From contig CAXXES010000007.1 of assembly GCA_963677175.2 (NCBI GenBank), positions 124,001 through 188,000 of the forward strand: a stretch of 64,000 bases of DNA. Direction: 5' to 3'. Of this stretch, positions 1 through 8,499 are shown piece after piece (positions within the stretch are counted from its first letter, which is position 1; each line of letters starts with the position of its first letter). The notes under the pieces are model-generated. The model was given only the letters and a program-made list of their open reading frames with translations, did not search any database and had not been told where the DNA came from. Made by a program: the position numbers and the translations under genes. Origin of the DNA: Sunxiuqinia sp963677175. Its GTDB lineage: Bacteria > Bacteroidota > Bacteroidia > Bacteroidales > Prolixibacteraceae.

Positions 1-1016
1 CATCCATTTACAATTCTATCGCAGCTTCCGCCTTTTTACTGTTGTTGGTCAATCCCAAGCTTCTGTTTGAAGTTGGCTTTCAACTCTCTTACTCCGCGGT
101 GATCAGCATTGTATTTTTCTATCCACGGCTTGAAAAATGGGTTCAACCTAAAAATAAGATTCTCCATAAAATGTGGCAACTATTCTGCGTTTCACTGGCT
201 GCGCAAATTGGAACTTTTGCATTGTCTATCTATTATTTTCATCAATTCCCAATCTACTTTTGGCTTAGTAATTTCATCGTCCTCCCCGCTGCTTACCTGA
301 TTTTGGGAAGCACCTTCCTTGTCTTGTTTTTTTCGCCTGTTGGCTGGCTAGCCACCTGGATATCAAAATTGCTTTCAGCGGTTACCTACACAATTACTTT
401 TCTACTTCGACAGGTCGATCAACTGCCGTTTTCTCTGGTCGAAAATATCAATATTTCCAGCATGCAATTAGGCCTGCTTACAGCTATGGGATGTGCCTTC
501 ATTTTCTTTATCAAGATCAAACGAAAAGGATTCTTTTTTGCCGTGACCATACTTCTAATCAGCTTTTTATTATCCGGACTCAGCGAAAAAATGAAGTTGC
601 TCAACCAAAAGAAATACATCATTTATGCAAGAGAGCAAAACGTTCATTTGATCAACGGGCGGAAAAACTATTTGATTTGCACTGCAGAAGAACCAAAATT
701 CTCCGCTTCAGCTCAGCATGTTGTTCGTGAGTTAAAACTGGAGCCGCCAATCCTAATCCATCTGGATTCGTGCGAGCAATTTATCAGAACAGATCTAATT
801 ATCGACAAGCAAGTAATTTTGTTTCTGAATCAAACTTTTCAATACACCAAACATGAAGAAAACCAACAGAGAGGCGAAATTAGATGGAGTAGTTCACATA
901 CCATCAGTAACTTTGACCCAATTTCAGTAACAAAAATAGATTCGTCCATGAAAAAGGGAGTGCTTTTTAACTTGTCAAGTCAGCAAGTTCAACAAACGAT
1001 CGTTGCTGATTTATAG
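1..1016 (+). CDS. comEC: ComEC/Rec2-family DNA uptake channel protein, C-terminal part
   Basis: Partial gene: the reading frame is open from position 3 at the left edge, so only about the last 337 residues are present. The segment NSIAASAFLLLLVNP followed by FEVGFQLSYSAV is the typical ComEC competence-domain core (family knowledge). Several hydrophobic helices follow, from roughly 80 to 570 bases, then a soluble C-terminal tail. ComEC forms the inner-membrane channel that brings single-stranded DNA into the cytoplasm during transformation. The tail is short for the family, and a metallo-beta-lactamase domain is not recognisable in what is visible, so this may be a version without that domain. 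It ends 128 bases before trkA. No terminator is obvious. Confidence 0.85.
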   Translation, partial: SIYNSIAASAFLLLLVNPKLLFEVGFQLSYSAVISIVFFYPRLEKWVQPKNKILHKMWQLFCVSLAAQIGTFALSIYYFHQFPIYFWLSNFIVLPAAYLILGSTFLVLFFSPVGWLATWISKLLSAVTYTITFLLRQVDQLPFSLVENINISSMQLGLLTAMGCAFIFFIKIKRKGFFFAVTILLISFLLSGLSEKMKLLNQKKYIIYAREQNVHLINGRKNYLICTAEEPKFSASAQHVVRELKLEPPILIHLDSCEQFIRTDLIIDKQVILFLNQTFQYTKHEENQQRGEIRWSSSHTISNFDPISVTKIDSSMKKGVLFNLSSQQVQQTIVADL

Positions 1017-1144
1017 CGAAATATCTAACAAGCCATCAACAGCACCCAGGCCAAACAGCCGAAAAACAAGTTCAAATACGTGGAAATTGTTGTTTTTATA
1101 CTTTACTTTACCGGGTTGAATTTTTGAAAAAGGAGTGACGAAAT

Positions 1145-2479
1145 ATGAAGGTTGTTATTGTAGGTGCCGGCGAAGTTGGAACACACCTTGCCAAGATGCT
1201 GAGCAAGGAGAACCACGATATTGTCCTAATGGACGAAGATGCGGATAAACTGTATCAGATCTCTAGTCAGGTAGATTTGCTTACAGTTACGGGGATGGCT
1301 AATTCATTTCGCGATTTGAAAGAAACCGGACTATCAAAAGCTGATCTGTTTATTGCGGTAACCCCTTATGAAGAACGAAATATTTTTGCCTGCGTACAGG
1401 CCAAAGATATGGGCGTTCAGCGGACGGTTGCCCGAATCAACAATAGCGAATATTTAACCGATAAATACAAGGAAAAACTTCGCAATCTGGGCGTTGATGA
1501 ATTGATTTATCCTGAAAGTCTCGCAGCCAAAGAGATCGCATCATCGATTAAACAAGTGGGAACCAGACAAATGATTGAATTCTCGCAAGGCAAACTAACT
1601 CTGATGGGAGTAAAGATCCGTGAGAATGCCCCAATTCTCAATAAATCGCTGGAAGAATTGACTTACATCAACTCCGATATCCGGGCCGTTGCAATCAATC
1701 GGGAAAGCGAAACCATCATTCCAAACGGGCAGGACTGCATACATAATGGCGATATTGTCTTTTTCATCACCACGCGTGCCAATCAGAACCGTGTGTTTGA
1801 ACTGGCTGGAAAGGAAATTTTTGCTGTTCGCAATGTCATGATTTTGGGAGGTAGCCGAATTGCCCAAAAAACGGTTGAACGCCTCGGAGACAGTTATAAC
1901 ATTAAGGTGATTGAGAGTGATAAAATTCGGAGCCAGCAAGTTGCCGACCGCTTTGAAAACATCTTGGTTATCCAAGGTGATGGAAGAAACCTGGAACTGC
2001 TAAAAGAAGAACGAATTGAACGCATGGATGCGTTTATTGCTGTTACCGGAAACTCGGAAACCAATATTCTATCCTGTCATCTGGCCAAAAGCCTGGGCGT
2101 AAAGCGAACGGTTGCTGAAGTGGAAAATATTGATTTCATGGGGATTGCCGAAAGCATGGATATTGGCAGCCTTGTCAATAAAAAACTGATTGCTGCTAGT
2201 TACATCTACAAATATACACTGGGAGCCAAAGTCGCTCAAGCCAAATGTTTAACAGCTTCTGACGCAGAAGTTTTTGAATTTATCGCCAAAGAAGGGTCGC
2301 GGATTACAGAATACCCGATAAAAGACCAGGAATTCCCGGAAGACGCCAAAATTGGTGGTTATATTCGCAATGCTAAGGGCTATGTGGCCAAGGGAGATAC
2401 ACACATCCAGGCAAACGATAAAGTCGTTGTTTTTGCGCTGCCTTCTGCCATCAAAAAACTGGATAAATATTTTAAGTAA
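1145..2479 (+). CDS. trkA: Trk potassium uptake regulatory protein TrkA
   Basis: 444 residues, full length for TrkA. Two Rossmann/TrkA-N halves are visible: the first opens with VIVGAGEVG (residues 3-11, dinucleotide-binding GxGxxG), the second with MILGGSRIAQ near residue 230. Each is followed by a TrkA-C (RCK) segment. The protein gates the TrkH potassium channel from the cytoplasmic face by binding NAD(H) and ATP (family knowledge). A purine-rich ribosome site, AAAGGAG, lies 8-14 bases before the ATG. trkH starts about 11 bases after the stop codon, so the two are co-transcribed. Confidence 0.95.
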   Translation: MKVVIVGAGEVGTHLAKMLSKENHDIVLMDEDADKLYQISSQVDLLTVTGMANSFRDLKETGLSKADLFIAVTPYEERNIFACVQAKDMGVQRTVARINNSEYLTDKYKEKLRNLGVDELIYPESLAAKEIASSIKQVGTRQMIEFSQGKLTLMGVKIRENAPILNKSLEELTYINSDIRAVAINRESETIIPNGQDCIHNGDIVFFITTRANQNRVFELAGKEIFAVRNVMILGGSRIAQKTVERLGDSYNIKVIESDKIRSQQVADRFENILVIQGDGRNLELLKEERIERMDAFIAVTGNSETNILSCHLAKSLGVKRTVAEVENIDFMGIAESMDIGSLVNKKLIAASYIYKYTLGAKVAQAKCLTASDAEVFEFIAKEGSRITEYPIKDQEFPEDAKIGGYIRNAKGYVAKGDTHIQANDKVVVFALPSAIKKLDKYFK

Positions 2480-2490
2480 CTTAGTTGGAC

Positions 2491-3939
2491 ATGCTCAACT
2501 TCAAGATAATCTTTCGGGTTTTGGGTTTTTTGTTGGTTGTTGAAGGAGTATCCATGCTAATTGCCATGGGGGTATCGGCCATTTATCAGGATGCCGGATT
2601 GATGGCACTGCTCAACTCGGCACTGATTAGCTTGGGAGTTGGATCATTAACCCTACAGGCTACTAAAGGAGCAGATAAAAAAATTGGAAAACACGAAGGT
2701 TTTGTTATTGTTAGCTTGGTGTGGGTGGTTTTTTCCTTCTTCGGAAGTTTGCCCTACCTGTTCAGCCACTCCATTCCGTCGCTAACCAACGCGTTTTTCG
2801 AAACCATGTCGGGTTTTACCACCACTGGCTCGTCTATTTTGAACGACATTGAGTCGCTTCCAAACGGAATCCTGTTTTGGCGCAGTATGACCCAATGGCT
2901 GGGAGGTATGGGAATCATCGTGTTATCGCTGGCTATTTTGCCCATTTTCGGAATTGGTGGCATGCAGTTATTTGCAGCCGAAGTTCCAGGACCAACTCCC
3001 GACAAAATCAGTCCGCGCATTAGGCAAACAGCCAAAAGTTTGTGGATCATCTATTTTGGGTTTACGATTGCTGAAACACTTTTACTTTGGGCCGGCGGCA
3101 TGACCCTGTTCGACGCCGTTAACCATTCGCTCACAACAATGGCTACTGGCGGTTATTCTACTAAACAGGCATCAATTGCGTATTGGTCTTCACCCTACAT
3201 TCAATATGTCATTATCTTTTTCATGTTTTTGGCCGGAACTAACTTTACCCTTTCCTACCTGGCTATCCATGGAAAGTTTGATAAGGTCTTCAAAAATGAG
3301 GAATTTAAATACTACATCTTGTTCATTGTTGGCTTTACGGCTATAATTTTCAGCGGATTGCTAATTTCAACCCAACTGGGTTTTGAGTTGGCTTTTCGCG
3401 ATGCCTTGTTTCAGGTTGTTTCGATTATCACCACCACCGGATATGCAACAGCCGATTACCTAACCTGGACTCCTTTTCTTACGATCATTATTTTTGCTCT
3501 TTTCTTTTTTGGAGGAAGTGCCGGATCAACGGGTGGTGGAATCAAAATCATGCGGATTGTTTTGTTGTTGAAAAACAGCTATTACGAGTTGCGGCGACTA
3601 CTACATCCCAACGCCGTTATTCCTGTTCGGTTTAACAATCGGGCGGTTTCCGATCAAATCATCACCAACATACTAGCTTTTTTCATGTTTTATTTTATCA
3701 TCTTTTTTCTGAGCACCATCGTGTACACCTTAATTGAACCGGATTTAGAGTCGGCAATGGGGGCAGTTGCCACGTCGCTGGGGAATATTGGACCAGGACT
3801 GGGAAATGTTGGTCCAGCAGAAAATTTTCATCACGTCCATCCGGCCGGGAAATGGTTCCTGTCGTTTTTGATGTTACTTGGACGTTTGGAATTATTTACC
3901 GTGTTGGTGCTGTTCTCGCCAGCTTTCTGGAGAAAATAA
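2491..3939 (+). CDS. trkH: Trk potassium uptake membrane protein TrkH
   Basis: About 482 residues with many hydrophobic segments and the four pore-loop repeats of the Trk/Ktr/HKT family. Selectivity-filter-like segments are visible as SGFTTTGSS, TTMATGGYST, TTTGYATA and SLGNIGPG. It is the K+ translocating subunit that pairs with TrkA just upstream. I chose the ATG at 2491; a TTG at 2485 in the same frame is possible. The gene ends 44 bases before the convergent YrdC gene. Confidence 0.95.
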   Translation: MLNFKIIFRVLGFLLVVEGVSMLIAMGVSAIYQDAGLMALLNSALISLGVGSLTLQATKGADKKIGKHEGFVIVSLVWVVFSFFGSLPYLFSHSIPSLTNAFFETMSGFTTTGSSILNDIESLPNGILFWRSMTQWLGGMGIIVLSLAILPIFGIGGMQLFAAEVPGPTPDKISPRIRQTAKSLWIIYFGFTIAETLLLWAGGMTLFDAVNHSLTTMATGGYSTKQASIAYWSSPYIQYVIIFFMFLAGTNFTLSYLAIHGKFDKVFKNEEFKYYILFIVGFTAIIFSGLLISTQLGFELAFRDALFQVVSIITTTGYATADYLTWTPFLTIIIFALFFFGGSAGSTGGGIKIMRIVLLLKNSYYELRRLLHPNAVIPVRFNNRAVSDQIITNILAFFMFYFIIFFLSTIVYTLIEPDLESAMGAVATSLGNIGPGLGNVGPAENFHHVHPAGKWFLSFLMLLGRLELFTVLVLFSPAFWRK

Positions 3940-3982
3940 CCCAGAAGAGCTTATTGACATTTGTCTTAATCCAATCAAATAA

Positions 3983-4597
3983 TTATTCCTGAACAATACC
4001 TTTTCCCTGGCGGACAATTACCGGTAGATCAACCGTACAATCAATCACTGTCGAAGGCACGTTATCGCCATATCCACCATCAATAACTAGGTCGGCAAAC
4101 TCCTCAAATTTTTCGTGGATCAACTCAGGATCCGTGGTGTATTCAATTACGGTATCTTCATCGTAAACCGAAGTAGAAAGTATGGGATTGCCCAGTTGAC
4201 GCACAATTTCGCGGATGATATTGTTGTCAGGAACACGAATCCCAACGGTTTTCTTTTTCCCTTTAAAGTACTTGGGAACATTGGAGTTAGCCTTCAGAAT
4301 GAACGTAAACGGGCCAGGCAAATTTCGCTTCAACAACTTAAAAACCGTGTTTGAGATGGGCTTGGCGTAATCTGATAAATGGCTCAAGTCACTACAAATA
4401 AAAGACATATTCGACTTCTCAACCTGTACTTTTTTATAGTGCGCTATCTTTTCCACTGCTTTAAAATTTGTAATGTCACAGCCAATCCCGTACACTGTAT
4501 CGGTGGGATAAATGATGATTCCTCCACTCCGAAGTACTTCAAGCACCTTCTCAATTTCGCGCTGGTTCGGATTCTCTTCGTACAGTTTTATAAGCAT
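3983..4597 (-). CDS. Sua5/YciO/YrdC-family L-threonylcarbamoyladenylate synthase
   Basis: 204 residues, one YrdC domain and no Sua5 C-terminal domain. The family signature is present near residues 25-43: GGIIIYPTDTVYGIG. LPGPFTFIL and VGIRVPDN follow, as in YrdC/YciO. The enzyme condenses threonine, bicarbonate and ATP into threonylcarbamoyl-AMP, the first step of the t6A modification at tRNA position 37. The KxR...SxN substrate motif is not perfectly kept (QVEKSNMSFIC), which fits the YciO branch, so the catalytic role is slightly uncertain. It is convergent with trkH. Confidence 0.88.
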   Translation of the reverse strand: MLIKLYEENPNQREIEKVLEVLRSGGIIIYPTDTVYGIGCDITNFKAVEKIAHYKKVQVEKSNMSFICSDLSHLSDYAKPISNTVFKLLKRNLPGPFTFILKANSNVPKYFKGKKKTVGIRVPDNNIIREIVRQLGNPILSTSVYDEDTVIEYTTDPELIHEKFEEFADLVIDGGYGDNVPSTVIDCTVDLPVIVRQGKGIVQE

Positions 4598-4781
4598 AAC
4601 AATCGAATAGAGTAAGCCAAATTTAGAACAAAAATATGGAAGCCAACAAGAAAATGCCGAAATTCGCCCATCTGAAAACCGGACCTTGGCCTGATGTCGG
4701 CAAATGAAAGCTGAGAAACGGTGGAATAATCAACTTGAAACTTAAAACTTGGAACTTGAAATCTGGCATCAATTTGATCGT

Positions 4782-5444
4782 ATGAAGCGAATTATAGAAC
4801 TTACAGAAGACGGCTCGCACACCCTATACCTACCCGAACTGGATGAGCATTTTCACTCCATTCATGGGGCTGTTCAGGAATCGATACACGTGTTTATCAA
4901 CAATGGATTGAACCAGTGCAAACAATCCGAAATCCATATACTGGAAGTCGGTTTTGGAACAGGACTCAACGCCCTGCTTACTTTATTGTACCGCCAGAAA
5001 AAAATCATTCACTACTATTCGGTAGAGAAATATCCGCTGACGGAAGAAGAATTCTGCCAACTGAATTATACACAAAACTATTCCACCGAAATACAAGCAC
5101 TCTTTTTGCAGATGCACCAAAGTCCGTGGGAAGAACAAATAGAAATTACGTCCGGGTTTGAATTAACAAAGCTAAATTGTGATTTACGCACCGTTGATTT
5201 ATCACGCTTACCAGCATTTGATCTGGTTTATTTTGATGCCTTCGCCCCCGGCAAACAAGCCGACATGTGGACCGACGCTATTTTTCAGAAAATAAGCCAG
5301 CAGTGTAAGCCCGGAGCAATCATCACAACATACTGTGCCAAAGGCGATATTAGACGATCGCTTCAAAAAAGTGGCTTCGCAATGCAGCGACTGCCGGGGC
5401 CTCCGGGAAAACGGGAAATGTTGTACGGAGAGAAAGACCATTGA
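4782..5444 (+). CDS. mnmD: tRNA (mnm5s2U34) methyltransferase MnmD (DUF752)
   Basis: 220 residues from the ATG at 4782; the frame stays open to a TTG at 4749, but the protein family starts at MKRIIELTEDGS. The SAM-binding motif LEVGFGTGLNALL and the downstream DLVYFDAFAPGKQ are diagnostic of DUF752/MnmD. It is the stand-alone methyltransferase half of MnmC; the FAD oxidase half is absent, as usual outside Proteobacteria. It methylates aminomethyl-uridine at the wobble position. The region 4598-4781 upstream shows no other gene. Confidence 0.9.
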   Translation: MKRIIELTEDGSHTLYLPELDEHFHSIHGAVQESIHVFINNGLNQCKQSEIHILEVGFGTGLNALLTLLYRQKKIIHYYSVEKYPLTEEEFCQLNYTQNYSTEIQALFLQMHQSPWEEQIEITSGFELTKLNCDLRTVDLSRLPAFDLVYFDAFAPGKQADMWTDAIFQKISQQCKPGAIITTYCAKGDIRRSLQKSGFAMQRLPGPPGKREMLYGEKDH

Positions 5445-5504
5445 TCATCAGGGATAATGTAAAAAATCCTTTATCTTCGTAGCTCTTTAAAAATTTAGAA
5501 TTTT

Positions 5505-6116
5505 ATGTCAGAACACAAGTTTAACGGAGAACTGGAAGAATTTAGTTATGCACTGGGATTGAGTATTTCAAGCAATCTCATACAATCAGGAGTAAAAACT
5601 ATTGAACCAGTCAATTTTATGCTGGCTCTCGAAGATATTTTTACAGGACAAGAGCCCAAATTGACGCCCGATGAGGCCAATAAGATCTTGCAGGAGTTTA
5701 TGGAAAAACAACAAAGCGGCCAGGGAAAAGAAAACCTGGAAACAGGCCTGCAATTTTTGGCTGAAAACCGGGATAAGAAGGGGGTGATTGAAACAGCCAG
5801 CGGACTTCAATACCAAGTCTTGGTGGAAGGCGACGGAGAAAAGCCAAGTCCGGCCGACGAGGTTAAATGCCATTATCATGGAACATTGATTGACGGAACC
5901 GTTTTCGATAGCTCCGTACAACGTGGCGAACCGGCGACCTTCCCAGTTAACGGAGTGATCCCGGGATGGGTTGAAGCCTTACAAATGATGTCAATCGGGT
6001 CAAAATGGCGCTTGTTTGTTCCTTCCGATTTAGCTTATGGCGATCGCGGAGCCGGTGGTGCTATCGGACCACACTCCACCCTTATTTTTGATGTTGAATT
6101 ACTTGAAATCGTATAA
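5505..6116 (+). CDS. FKBP-type peptidyl-prolyl isomerase, cytoplasmic
   Basis: 203 residues. The N-terminal helical part (about 1-90) resembles the FKBP_N dimerisation domain. The C-terminal FKBP_C domain (about 105-203) carries VKCHYHGTLIDGTVFDSS, VIPGWVEAL and LAYGDRGAGG, the usual active-site framework. There is no signal peptide, so it is expected in the cytosol. It lies 21 bases upstream of a second FKBP gene that does have a lipoprotein signal. The two are clear paralogues, and the C-terminal halves match at many positions. Confidence 0.93.
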   Translation: MSEHKFNGELEEFSYALGLSISSNLIQSGVKTIEPVNFMLALEDIFTGQEPKLTPDEANKILQEFMEKQQSGQGKENLETGLQFLAENRDKKGVIETASGLQYQVLVEGDGEKPSPADEVKCHYHGTLIDGTVFDSSVQRGEPATFPVNGVIPGWVEALQMMSIGSKWRLFVPSDLAYGDRGAGGAIGPHSTLIFDVELLEIV

Positions 6117-6137
6117 TTATATCTACAAAACAATCAC

Positions 6138-6836
6138 ATGAAATTTAAATCAATTCTATTTGCACTTGCTGCAGTACTGGTGCTGGCAGCTTGTCAACCT
6201 CAAGGTTCTTCACGTAACGAAAACCTTGCAACAGCTGCAGACTCTGCAAGCTACGCCATTGGTGTTTTAGTTGGCGATCAAAACAAACAACAGCTGGAAT
6301 CAACCGGTGCTGATGACTTTAATACCGAGTTGTTGGTGACTGCTTTTGAAAAGCAATTGAATGGTGAAGAAACAAAAATAACCATCGAGGACGCACGCAC
6401 CTATATTCAGTCTTATTTCAAAAAAATGGCCGAAGCTAAAGCCGTGAATAACCGAAAAGAAGGTGAAGCATTTTTAGCCTCCAATAAAGAAAAAGACGGA
6501 ATTGTTGTTACAGAAAGCGGACTTCAGTACAAAATTCTTGAAGTTGGCGACGGACCAAAACCCACAGCCGACCAGCAAGTAAAAGTACACTACACTGGCA
6601 CTTTGCTCGACGGAACTGTTTTCGATAGCTCGGTTGAAAGTGGCGAACCAGCGACTTTTGGCGTTGGTCAAGTGATTCCGGGATGGACAGAAGCTCTGCA
6701 ACTAATGCCCGAAGGATCAAAATGGAAAGTTTACATTCCTGGCGATTTGGCTTATGGCGAACGTGGTGCCGGAGCCGATATCGGTCCAAACGCAACCCTG
6801 ATTTTCGAAGTTGAGTTGCTGGAAGTAATCGAATAG
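6138..6836 (+). CDS. FKBP-type peptidyl-prolyl isomerase lipoprotein (Mip/FkpA-like)
   Basis: 232 residues. A lipoprotein signal with lipobox LAAC (Cys19) is followed by an FKBP_N helical domain (about 28-115) and an FKBP_C domain (about 130-232) with VKVHYTGTLLDGTVFDSS, VIPGWTEAL and LAYGERGAG. It is probably an envelope folding factor that speeds proline isomerisation in exported proteins. It follows the cytosolic paralogue after 21 bases, and a strong hairpin terminator comes after it. Confidence 0.94.
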   Translation: MKFKSILFALAAVLVLAACQPQGSSRNENLATAADSASYAIGVLVGDQNKQQLESTGADDFNTELLVTAFEKQLNGEETKITIEDARTYIQSYFKKMAEAKAVNNRKEGEAFLASNKEKDGIVVTESGLQYKILEVGDGPKPTADQQVKVHYTGTLLDGTVFDSSVESGEPATFGVGQVIPGWTEALQLMPEGSKWKVYIPGDLAYGERGAGADIGPNATLIFEVELLEVIE

Positions 6837-6861
6837 AGCATTCTTGAAAACTTTTTTATAA

Positions 6862-6897
6862 ACCCCTGGATAATTTTTCTCAGGGGTCTTTTTTTCT
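6862..6897 (+). terminator. Rho-independent terminator after the FKBP pair
   Basis: The 7-bp stem ACCCCTG / CAGGGGT (6862-6868 with 6881-6887) has a 12-base loop and a T-rich run directly after it. It sits 25 bases past the stop of the FKBP lipoprotein gene. Confidence 0.85.
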
Positions 6898-6934
6898 CCC
6901 TATTTTTGGAATCAGAAAAAAAAAATATTGAATC

Positions 6935-7303
6935 ATGAGTTTAGAATTAAAAGGCAAGATAAACCAAGTCTTAAATGTGGCATCCGGAGTAAGCAAAGCC
7001 GGAAAAGAATGGAAAAAGCAGGAGTTCATCATCGAAACAGCTGATGATCAGTTTCCCAAACAAGTTTGCTTTACCCTGTTTAATGATAAAATTTCGTTGT
7101 TGGAAGGACTAAATGCCGGCGAAGAGGTGAATGTTTCATTCTCTGTTGAGTCGCGCGAGTTTAACGGACGTTGGTACCACAATATCAATGCATGGCGTAT
7201 TGACCGCCTAGCTGCCGGAGAACCGCAGGGAGGCTTTCCACCTGAGTTTACCCCAGATGATATTCCACCGGAAGCAGCCGACAAGGATGACCTTCCATTT
7301 TAA
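6935..7303 (+). CDS. DUF3127 domain protein (SSB-like OB fold)
   Basis: 122 residues. The N-terminal ~90 residues (LELKGKINQVL, KEWKKQEFIIET, FNGRWYHNINAWRI) match the DUF3127 family, small Bacteroidota proteins with an OB-fold resembling single-strand DNA-binding protein. The C-terminus is acidic and ends DDLPF, like the SSB tip that recruits replication and repair partners. A DNA-related role is inference. A possible promoter -7 element, TATTTTTG, lies near 6901-6908. The gene stands alone between two terminators. Confidence 0.85.
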   Translation: MSLELKGKINQVLNVASGVSKAGKEWKKQEFIIETADDQFPKQVCFTLFNDKISLLEGLNAGEEVNVSFSVESREFNGRWYHNINAWRIDRLAAGEPQGGFPPEFTPDDIPPEAADKDDLPF

Positions 7304-7317
7304 GCAAAATACAACAG

Positions 7318-7345
7318 GCGGAGTTTTAACACTCCGCTTTTTTTG
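7318..7345 (+). terminator. Rho-independent terminator after the DUF3127 gene
   Basis: The stem GCGGAGT / ACTCCGC with a 6-base loop is followed by eight T residues. It starts 14 bases past the stop codon. Confidence 0.9.
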
Positions 7346-7854
7346 GCTCTTAAAACGCCGTCAAATTGGCTCTCTTCAATATTTGGGTGGATAAAAGAAT
7401 AGATCAATTTTTCACAGTGCAAAACAGAAGGCCTTGTTAGAGATCCGTCAATTGTCGGTTTAATAAATTGGAACAAGAGAGGAAATGAGGGAATAAGTGT
7501 ACTAAGATGGTGCCTGTTCAGGAGCGGCCTATTTTTATCAAAAGTGGAATCAAACGAAAAGCTTAGTGCAGGCGGGAAGTTCCGACGACAGGAGGAAACG
7601 AGCTTGCGAGTTCCACGAGTTACCGTTAAAAACAATTAATCTTAACGAGTGAAATCACCCGTCGAACTTAGCTTTTCGGAAGATGGAGCTTGCGGATAAA
7701 AATCAGCCTTGACTTTTTTGTTTACTTTTTGTGTTAACACAAAAAGTAAAATCCGGCTGATAAGCCAACGCATCATATCATTTGGAAAGTCAGCCTGCTT
7801 TTTTGTGGTTTCTTATCAATCTCCATTTTAAGTCCACCCCAATATTGAATTGAT
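7346..7854. other. Non-coding stretch with a large inverted repeat
   Basis: No convincing gene. The one longish minus-strand frame runs across the terminator at 7318 and has no recognisable protein. The stretch ends with an inverted repeat at about 7699-7763: a perfect inner palindrome (TTTACTTTTTGTG paired with CACAAAAAGTAAA, 7732-7756) is embedded in an outer ATCAGCC / GGCTGAT pair. From memory, similar hairpins are scattered through Bacteroidota intergenic regions; their function is unknown to me. A tandem array begins about 90 bases further on. Confidence 0.6.
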
Positions 7855-8392
7855 CCCAAAAAATTGGGGCTTGGTGACGAAAAATTCGTGCCGAGTATTG
7901 AAAAGTTGATGCCTGATGACAATAAAATCATGCTTGGTATTGAAGAGTTGATGCCGGGGGACTAGAAGTTGATGCTTGGGAACGAAAAGTTCGTGCTTGG
8001 GGATGAGAAATTCGTGCTTGGGGACCAAAAATTCAGGCTTGGGAACGAAAAGTGGGTGCCTGGTATTGAAAAGTTCGTGCCTGATGACGAAAAATTCGTG
8101 CCTAGTATTGACAAGGTGATGCCGGGGGACGAAAAATGCCACTTATTCTAGTAAATATAGAACCTATTCTAACAAAAATAAAGCACCATATTTTAACCAT
8201 TATACTACATTTTTCAACAATTGTACATCGCCTGGCAGAAGTTGAACCTCATCTTGCAATAATCTAACCTCATCCGACAATAGCTGTACCTATTCAATTA
8301 AAATTTGGACTTATTTTTGAAAAAGTCTATCTTCTTTTTTTTTAAATAATAAATTCAATTTTCAAAACTAATCGTTCTTTTTTCAAAATCAT
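7855..8392. repeat. 21-bp-period tandem array A (about 25 units, two blocks)
   Basis: From 7855 to 8127 there are 13 consecutive 21-base units in perfect phase. Their core reads roughly GACGAAAAATTCGTGCCT with variable ends, and many hold a small dyad, CGAA-n-TTCG. A second block (about 8141-8329, nine units) keeps the 21-base step with a different, more diverged core beginning ACCTcAT or ACTTAT. At 8330-8392 three T/A-rich units (for example TTCAATTTTCAAAA and TTCTTTTTTCAAAA, 21 bases apart) continue the step. Because 21 is a multiple of 3, open frames with 7-residue repeats appear on both strands. The 104-residue minus frame (HELFVPK-type heptads) is most likely a by-product, although expression cannot be ruled out. 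Confidence 0.85.
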
Positions 8393-8499
8393 TTGTGCTC
8401 AAACTTCCCATTGATGAACAATTCAGTAAAATCTTTGCTCTTATAAGCAGATTTCATTAAGCGAAAAGTATCTAAATTGCCGTCCTCAAGAACACGTGT

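Noticed and set aside
7300..7635. 111-residue minus-strand frame
   Set aside because: It runs over the terminator of the DUF3127 gene and has no recognisable family or start signal.
7828..8142. 104-residue minus-strand open frame made of heptapeptide repeats (HELFVPK type) in array A
   Set aside because: The frame is open because the repeat unit is 21 bases and lacks stops; the plus strand is open as well. There is no signal, domain or convincing ribosome site. Recorded as a repeat instead of a gene.
7855..8392. CRISPR array
   Set aside because: Units are contiguous and similar, with no constant-repeat and unique-spacer pattern and no cas genes. The same applies to the array at 16271-16629.
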